A DNA stretch of 64,000 bases. Origin: Chitinophaga japonensis. Its GTDB lineage: Bacteria > Bacteroidota > Bacteroidia > Chitinophagales > Chitinophagaceae. The position numbers and the translations under genes are program-made. The stretch covers positions 1-64,000 of the forward strand of contig NZ_VLLG01000008.1 in NCBI RefSeq assembly GCF_007830125.1, read 5' to 3'. This document shows, one piece after another, positions 59,925-64,000 of the stretch; the first letter of the stretch is position 1; each line of letters opens with the position of its first letter. The notes under the pieces are model-generated. The model did no database searches. It saw only the letters and a program-made list of their open reading frames with translations, and was not told where the DNA came from.

Positions 59925-60955
59925 GCAGGCCTATTTTAGTGATCAAGTTCGGATCGGCATCTATTACCCGTGAAAATGGAGAGCTGGATGAATCAATTAT
60001 GGCGGCCATTGCCGCCCAGGTAGCCGCATTGCATACCAGGTACAACATGGTGCTGGTGTCGTCCGGCGCTGTGGCGGCCGGCAGGAAATACCTGCTGCAG
60101 TACAATGGCACCATCAGCGAGCGCAAGGCCGCCGCAGCTATCGGCAATCCTTTATTGCTCAATAAATACGCGGAATATTTTGCACCATATGGTATTGCCA
60201 TTGCACAAAGCCTGTGCGAGCGCCGGCATTTCAGCAACCGCAGCCAGTTCCTGCAATTGAAGAAAACGTATGAAGAATTGTGGGCCAGCAACATTATACC
60301 CGTGGCCAATGAAAATGACGTGGTCAGCGACCTGGAGCTGAAATTTTCCGATAACGATGAACTGGCAACGCTCATCGCCGTGGGCTTTGGTGCATCGGCC
60401 CTGCTGTTCAGCACTTCCGTGGGCGGCGTGCTGGACCGGGAAGGGAAGATCGTGCCGGAGATACCGGAAATAAATGAAGCCGTGTTTGCGCTGGCGGATA
60501 CCAGAAAGTCCAGCACGGGCCTGGGCGGCATGGTGTCCAAGCTGACCTTTGCACGCCTGGCCACCCGCATGGGCATTAAGGTGGTGATCTTCGGGATACA
60601 TGCCGCCAATGGCATCCCGGATGCGCTGGAAGGCAAAACAGGCACCTTATGCCTGCCGCAGCCCTGCAGCATGCCGGCCCGCAAGAAATGGCTGGCCAGC
60701 GGCAGCCTGGTGACCGGCCGCCTGCAGGTGGATGCCGGCGCGCAAAAGGCGCTGGAAAAAAGGCGCAGCCTGCTGGCAGTAGGGGTAAAGGCGGTGCTGG
60801 AAGCATTTTCCAGCGGCGAAGTAGTGGAGATTGTAAATGAAAAGGACGAGGCCATTGCGGTAGCCCGCGCAAAAGTATCCTCTGACACCCTGGCCGTTTA
60901 TAAAAAAGCGCAGAACGTGGAAATTGCGCACGCTGATGATATAGTGCTATTGTAA
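59921..60955 (+). CDS. proB: Glutamate 5-kinase (GTG start)
   Basis: The GTG at 59921 gives 344 residues beginning MSRPILVIKFGSASITRENG, the expected family N-terminus; it overlaps the GH127 stop by GTGA. An ATG 48 bases upstream would add residues without family similarity. The amino-acid kinase fold shows VLVSSGAVAAGRKYLLQYNG and VANENDVVSDLELKFSDNDE. It phosphorylates glutamate in proline synthesis. ProA follows across a heptad-repeat spacer. Confidence 0.92.
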   Translation: MSRPILVIKFGSASITRENGELDESIMAAIAAQVAALHTRYNMVLVSSGAVAAGRKYLLQYNGTISERKAAAAIGNPLLLNKYAEYFAPYGIAIAQSLCERRHFSNRSQFLQLKKTYEELWASNIIPVANENDVVSDLELKFSDNDELATLIAVGFGASALLFSTSVGGVLDREGKIVPEIPEINEAVFALADTRKSSTGLGGMVSKLTFARLATRMGIKVVIFGIHAANGIPDALEGKTGTLCLPQPCSMPARKKWLASGSLVTGRLQVDAGAQKALEKRRSLLAVGVKAVLEAFSSGEVVEIVNEKDEAIAVARAKVSSDTLAVYKKAQNVEIAHADDIVLL

Positions 60956-60973
60956 TTTAAGTGTAAAGTATAT

Positions 60974-61066
60974 GAAGCAGGAAGTAAGATGTAGGAAATA
61001 AGATGGAGTCCCATATTCAGGGCCTTATTTCATACCTCCTGCTTCCTGCGTCTTACATCTTACTTC
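60974..61066. repeat. Heptad-word inverted element, GAAGTAA class, between proB and proA
   Basis: Left arm: GAAGCAG, GAAGTAA, GATGTAG, GAAATAA, GATGGAG (60974-61008). Right arm: TTATTTC, ATACCTC, CTGCTTC, CTGCGTC, TTACATC, TTACTTC (61025-61066), six unbroken words. GAAGTAAGATGTA in the left arm pairs perfectly with TACATCTTACTTC in the right. The right arm ends one base before the proA ATG at 61068, so the ribosome-entry region is made of repeat. Confidence 0.8.
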
Positions 61067-61067
61067 T

Positions 61068-62318
61068 ATGGAGTCTATACTACCTTTACTCGAACAGGCC
61101 CAACTGGCGTCCGGCGCTATCCGTGCGCTGGCCGACCAGCAAAAGCAGCAATTGCTGGAGCGGCTGGCCGTTGTTTTAACGGAACATACCCCGGCAATTA
61201 TTGCCGCCAATTATAAGGACCTGGAGCGCATGCCGGACAGCGATCCCAAGAAGGACCGCCTGCTGCTGAACGATGCGCGCATACAGCAACTGGCAGGCAG
61301 CCTGCAGGATATTGCCCGGCTGCCGGACCCCTCCAATAAGCTGCTGCTGGAGAAAACGCTGGACAACGGCCTGCTGGTGCAAAAGCGCACGGCGCCGCTG
61401 GGTGTGGTAGGGGTGATCTATGAGTCCCGGCCTAACGTAACAGTGGATGTAGCGGCTTTGTGCATACGCTCCGGCAATGCCTGCGTGTTGCGTGGCGGAT
61501 CGGACGCTTATTATACCAATACCTGCCTGGTGGAGCTGGTACAGCAGGTGCTGCAGGAGTATAAGCTGCCCGCAGCAGTGGTGCAGTTGCTGCCCACAGA
61601 CCGCAACCTGGTAACGGAGTTGCTGACGGCGGTAAAGTATGTGGATATTATCATACCCCGCGGCTCCCAGCAGTTGATAGATTTTGTGCGCGATAATGCC
61701 CGTGTGCCGGTGATCGAGACCGGCGCCGGCGTGTGCCATACTTACGTGGAGCGCAGCGCCGACCTGCGGCAGGCCAGCGCTATTGTTACCAACGCCAAGG
61801 TGTCGCGCCCTTCCGTTTGTAACGCGCTGGATACCGTGCTGGTGGACAGCGCCGTGGCAAAGGATTTCCTCTCCCTGCTGGCGCCTTCCTTACAGGCTTA
61901 CCAGGTGGAGATATTTGCGGATGAACAGGCGTACCCCTTACTGGCGGCGGCAGGTTACCCGTACCTGCAGCATGCCACGCCCGAAGATTTTGGCCGGGAG
62001 TTCCTGGACTTTAAATGTTCCGTGAAAGTGGTGAACAATGCAACGGAAGCGCTGAACCATATACGCCGCTATTCCTCCAAACACTCCGAAGCCATTGTGA
62101 CCGCCGATGCAGCCATCAGTGAACGCTTCCTGAACGAGGTGGACGCAGCCGCTGTATACGTGAACGCCTCCACCCGCTTTACAGACGGCGGCGTGTTCGG
62201 GCTGGGAGCGGAGATCGGCATATCCACCCAAAAGCTGCATGCCCGCGGGCCTTTTGCCCTCGAAAAGCTCGTAACGGAAAAGTGGTTTGTGTACGGGCAG
62301 GGACAGGTAAGAGAATAG
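61068..62318 (+). CDS. proA: Glutamate-5-semialdehyde dehydrogenase (gamma-glutamyl phosphate reductase)
   Basis: The 416-residue aldehyde-dehydrogenase-fold enzyme makes glutamate semialdehyde from glutamyl phosphate with NADPH. Landmarks: GVVGVIYESRPNVTVDVAAL, SGNACVLRGGSDAYYTN and the catalytic Cys251 in VSRPSVCNALDTVLV. The C-terminus (FGLGAEIGISTQKLHARGPF) is typical. It works with ProB encoded directly upstream. Confidence 0.96.
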   Translation: MESILPLLEQAQLASGAIRALADQQKQQLLERLAVVLTEHTPAIIAANYKDLERMPDSDPKKDRLLLNDARIQQLAGSLQDIARLPDPSNKLLLEKTLDNGLLVQKRTAPLGVVGVIYESRPNVTVDVAALCIRSGNACVLRGGSDAYYTNTCLVELVQQVLQEYKLPAAVVQLLPTDRNLVTELLTAVKYVDIIIPRGSQQLIDFVRDNARVPVIETGAGVCHTYVERSADLRQASAIVTNAKVSRPSVCNALDTVLVDSAVAKDFLSLLAPSLQAYQVEIFADEQAYPLLAAAGYPYLQHATPEDFGREFLDFKCSVKVVNNATEALNHIRRYSSKHSEAIVTADAAISERFLNEVDAAAVYVNASTRFTDGGVFGLGAEIGISTQKLHARGPFALEKLVTEKWFVYGQGQVRE

Positions 62319-62398
62319 CAGGTCCTTAAAATATACCGGGCACAGCCGAACCTTTTACCTTTCCATTTTGTTTTTACCTGCAATAAAACTGTTTCACC

Positions 62399-62653
62399 AT
62401 GGGCATTTTTTCCTGGATATTATTCGGTCTCATTGCCGGTGTTATTGCCAAGTGGATACATCCCGGCGATGATCCCGGTGGATGGATCATTACCATTGTG
62501 CTGGGCATACTGGGCGCATTCCTGGGAGGATGGATAGGCACCTTGCTGGGCTGGGGCACTGTCAGCGGTTTTAATTTCCGCAGCTTTCTGCTGGCTATTG
62601 GGGGCGCCGTGTTGCTGCTGGTCATTTACAGGGCTGTCTCTAAGAAGAAATAA
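62399..62653 (+). CDS. GlsB/YeaQ/YmgE family small membrane protein
   Basis: The 84-residue, Gly-rich protein has three hydrophobic segments: WILFGLIAGVIAKWI, WIITIVLGILGAFLGGW and FLLAIGGAVLLLVIYRAV. A conserved HPGDDPGGW loop lies between the first two, the pattern of the GlsB/YeaQ/YmgE family. Members are general-stress or transglycosylase-associated inner membrane proteins of unknown mechanism. It follows proA by 80 bases and is convergent with the GLPGLI gene. Confidence 0.9.
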   Translation: MGIFSWILFGLIAGVIAKWIHPGDDPGGWIITIVLGILGAFLGGWIGTLLGWGTVSGFNFRSFLLAIGGAVLLLVIYRAVSKKK

Positions 62654-62657
62654 GCCG

Positions 62658-63404
62658 CTACAACATCATTACCTTAATATAGGTATTGCCATACCGGCCC
62701 CAGTCTTTCAGGCTCCGGTTCAGGGTTTCCAGCAGTTCCTTATTATTTACTTTAGTGCCTTTCTTGGGCGCCTGCAGGGCGGTTTCCTGGGTAGATTCCG
62801 TGAGCACTTTGGTAGCAAACCAGGTCACATGCTCGTGGGGCAGGGCCACGCCCAGTATCATGCCGGGCAGGCCGGAAAATGATTCCGGGCCGCCGGGTGT
62901 TACAATGGCATCTGCATAAAAGGCCACCACGTAAATGGAGTCCATAATAATAGCATTGGCGCGGCGGCAGTCAAAGCCGGCTATGTTGCGCTTTTCATCC
63001 GTTATTTTCCAGTGGATAGAGCGGGTGCTGTCCTTTACCAGGAAGATCTCCTCGAACACTTTTTTCTGCGACACGCTTTCCTGCTTATCCAGCTCGCTGT
63101 AGATCACGTTGTCTTCCGCCGGGTCCGGGCGCAGGCGGATATTGTCCGGGTTTTCCCGCCCGGGCCTGTACAGGGTTTTGTTGTGGTGGAACAGCAGGTC
63201 GAAATAGGTGACCTTGAACTGGGGGGTACGCTTTTTCTCCAGCTCCTTCCAACTGCTGGATTCGTCGCTGTAGATGGCGTCCAGCCGGGCGTACATGTTC
63301 AGCCTTTTTTCAAACTCGATGCGGCCGTGTGTCAGGTAAACCGGGTTTTGCGCGGCCGCGTTTACCGCAAAGCATAGCAGGAGGTATGTGAATAGCCGTT
63401 GCAT
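62658..63404 (-). CDS. GLPGLI family protein
   Basis: The 248-residue exported protein has a signal peptide (MQRLFTYLLLCFAVNAAAQ) and the family signature SGLPGMILGVALPHEH. Cys in FDCRRANAI and a C-terminal helical part are seen. GLPGLI proteins are confined to Bacteroidota and very often sit next to genes for TonB-dependent or similar outer-membrane barrels, as here. Function is unknown; probably envelope-associated. Confidence 0.9.
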   Translation of the reverse strand: MQRLFTYLLLCFAVNAAAQNPVYLTHGRIEFEKRLNMYARLDAIYSDESSSWKELEKKRTPQFKVTYFDLLFHHNKTLYRPGRENPDNIRLRPDPAEDNVIYSELDKQESVSQKKVFEEIFLVKDSTRSIHWKITDEKRNIAGFDCRRANAIIMDSIYVVAFYADAIVTPGGPESFSGLPGMILGVALPHEHVTWFATKVLTESTQETALQAPKKGTKVNNKELLETLNRSLKDWGRYGNTYIKVMML

Positions 63405-63422
63405 GGCAATTGTTTTTTACGG

Positions 63423-64000
63423 TTAATGTTTGCCGGCTGCGCCGGTCTTGTTAAAGTTCCAGGTAACAGACAGGAACAGGTAACGGCTGATGGTGCCGTA
63501 GGTGTTTTCCGAAATAAAGTTGCTGCTCACCTGCCGGTCAAACCCGATGTTCTCGTTCAGCAGGTCATTCACGGAGGCTTTTACCAGCAGCGCGTCGTTC
63601 TTCAGGAACTTCTTGCCGATCCATGCATTCCAGAGGATCACGTTATTATTGTTGTCAAACGCCGCCGTCTTTTGCCGCAGGTTGAAGTTGCAGTCGGTAT
63701 GCACCTGTAATTTCCAGGGCAGGTAAACATCTACATTTGGGTTGATGTTGAAGGTCCAGTAATTGGTCTTGATTTGCTGCTGTATGGACGAGCGGCTGTT
63801 GGTGTAGGTGGCGGAAGCGTCGAAACGGATCTCGTATTGCTTCTCTTTGGTCTGGTTCAGGTAAAAACCGCCCGTATAGTTACCGCTGTTGGTCTCGTTC
63901 AGCAGGTCGTTCACATAGTTGATGTAGCGGTTATAACGGAGGTTGCCGTTAAAGCCCAGGCGTGTACCTGTTTTCTTCAGCTTAAAGAAGTAGTCAAGGT
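63423..64000 (-). CDS. Outer-membrane beta-barrel protein, C-terminal part (5' partial)
   Basis: The minus-strand frame is open from the right window edge to the stop at 63423; the GTG at 63914 is internal. The ~192 visible residues alternate hydrophobic and polar residues with aromatic girdles (LDYFFKLKKTGTRLGFNGNL, YLPWKLQVHTDCNFNLRQK, YLFLSVTWNFNK), the strands of an outer-membrane barrel of the TonB-dependent receptor/carboxypeptidase-regulatory type. It ends near the C-terminal strand expected for barrel insertion. It is paired with the GLPGLI gene 18 bases downstream on the same strand. Confidence 0.85.
   Translation of the reverse strand, partial: LDYFFKLKKTGTRLGFNGNLRYNRYINYVNDLLNETNSGNYTGGFYLNQTKEKQYEIRFDASATYTNSRSSIQQQIKTNYWTFNINPNVDVYLPWKLQVHTDCNFNLRQKTAAFDNNNNVILWNAWIGKKFLKNDALLVKASVNDLLNENIGFDRQVSSNFISENTYGTISRYLFLSVTWNFNKTGAAGKH

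Overview
The window looks like chromosome of a member of the Bacteroidota, most likely family Chitinophagaceae (Chitinophaga-like). The support is type IX secretion (T9SS) sorting domains on two secreted enzymes, a GLPGLI-family protein beside an outer-membrane barrel, flexirubin-type dialkylresorcinol genes, secreted GH92/GH127/GH88 glycosidases, and several upstream regions with the Bacteroidota promoter pattern TAnnTTTG about 16-21 bases downstream of a TTTG-like -33 box. No tRNA, rRNA, CRISPR array or transposase was seen. The genus cannot be fixed from sequence reading alone.

Layout. 1-2.8 kb: AT-rich accessory DNA holding the 3' end of an Rhs/YD-type polymorphic toxin with a zincin-like C-terminal tip, an adjacent small lipoprotein that may be its immunity partner, a second orphan lipoprotein, and large inverted repeats. 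2.8-11.2 kb (minus strand): a SnoaL-like protein and a beta-propeller protein, AraC and Lrp regulators, the ligase/exonuclease half of the 'ligase-associated' DNA repair set, a periplasmic-binding-fold lipoprotein and guaA. 11.3-20.8 kb (plus): a DUF2807 lipoprotein, then a flexirubin-type block (darA, darB, a small unknown, a BtrH-like cysteine acyltransferase/peptidase, an ABC exporter pair, ACP, ketosynthase and a ketosynthase-like chain-length partner). A DUF1016/PDDEXK nuclease abuts and overlaps its end. 22-31.8 kb: M14 carboxypeptidase, rpsT, sucA-sucB, an RsmB-like rRNA methyltransferase and a T9SS subtilase. 31.9-37.7 kb: a very large GH5-GH18 fusion with six fascin-like lobes, mnmA and an FAD oxidoreductase. 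37.8-51.1 kb: a complete hexuronate and unsaturated-uronide catabolic cluster (uxaB, uxaC, kdgK, eda, exuT, uxaA, kduI, kduD, lacI-type regulator, GH88, DUF2264). 51.2-55.2 kb: a LuxR-type two-component pair with a membrane protein, two unknown genes and a hairpin-rich non-coding stretch. 55.3-64 kb: GH92, GH127 translationally coupled to proB, proA, a GlsB-like membrane protein, GLPGLI protein and a partial outer-membrane barrel.

How genes work together. GH88 releases unsaturated uronate, KduI/KduD carry it to 2-keto-3-deoxygluconate (KDG), and UxaC/UxaB/UxaA bring galacturonate/glucuronate to the same KDG. KdgK and Eda then split it to pyruvate and triose phosphate. ExuT imports hexuronate. 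Two copies of the palindrome GCAAACGTTTGC, one upstream of kduI and one inside the end of eda upstream of exuT, are the likely operators of the LacI-type regulator.

The most unexpected structure is a set of intergenic elements built from degenerate 7-bp words in two inverted arms. They fill spacers almost exactly from one gene's stop codon to a few bases before the next start. At least six clear examples with four different heptamer vocabularies are present (7.2, 14.9, 28.8, 40.7/46.6, 51.1 and 61.0 kb). I do not know of a named Bacteroidota family that matches them.
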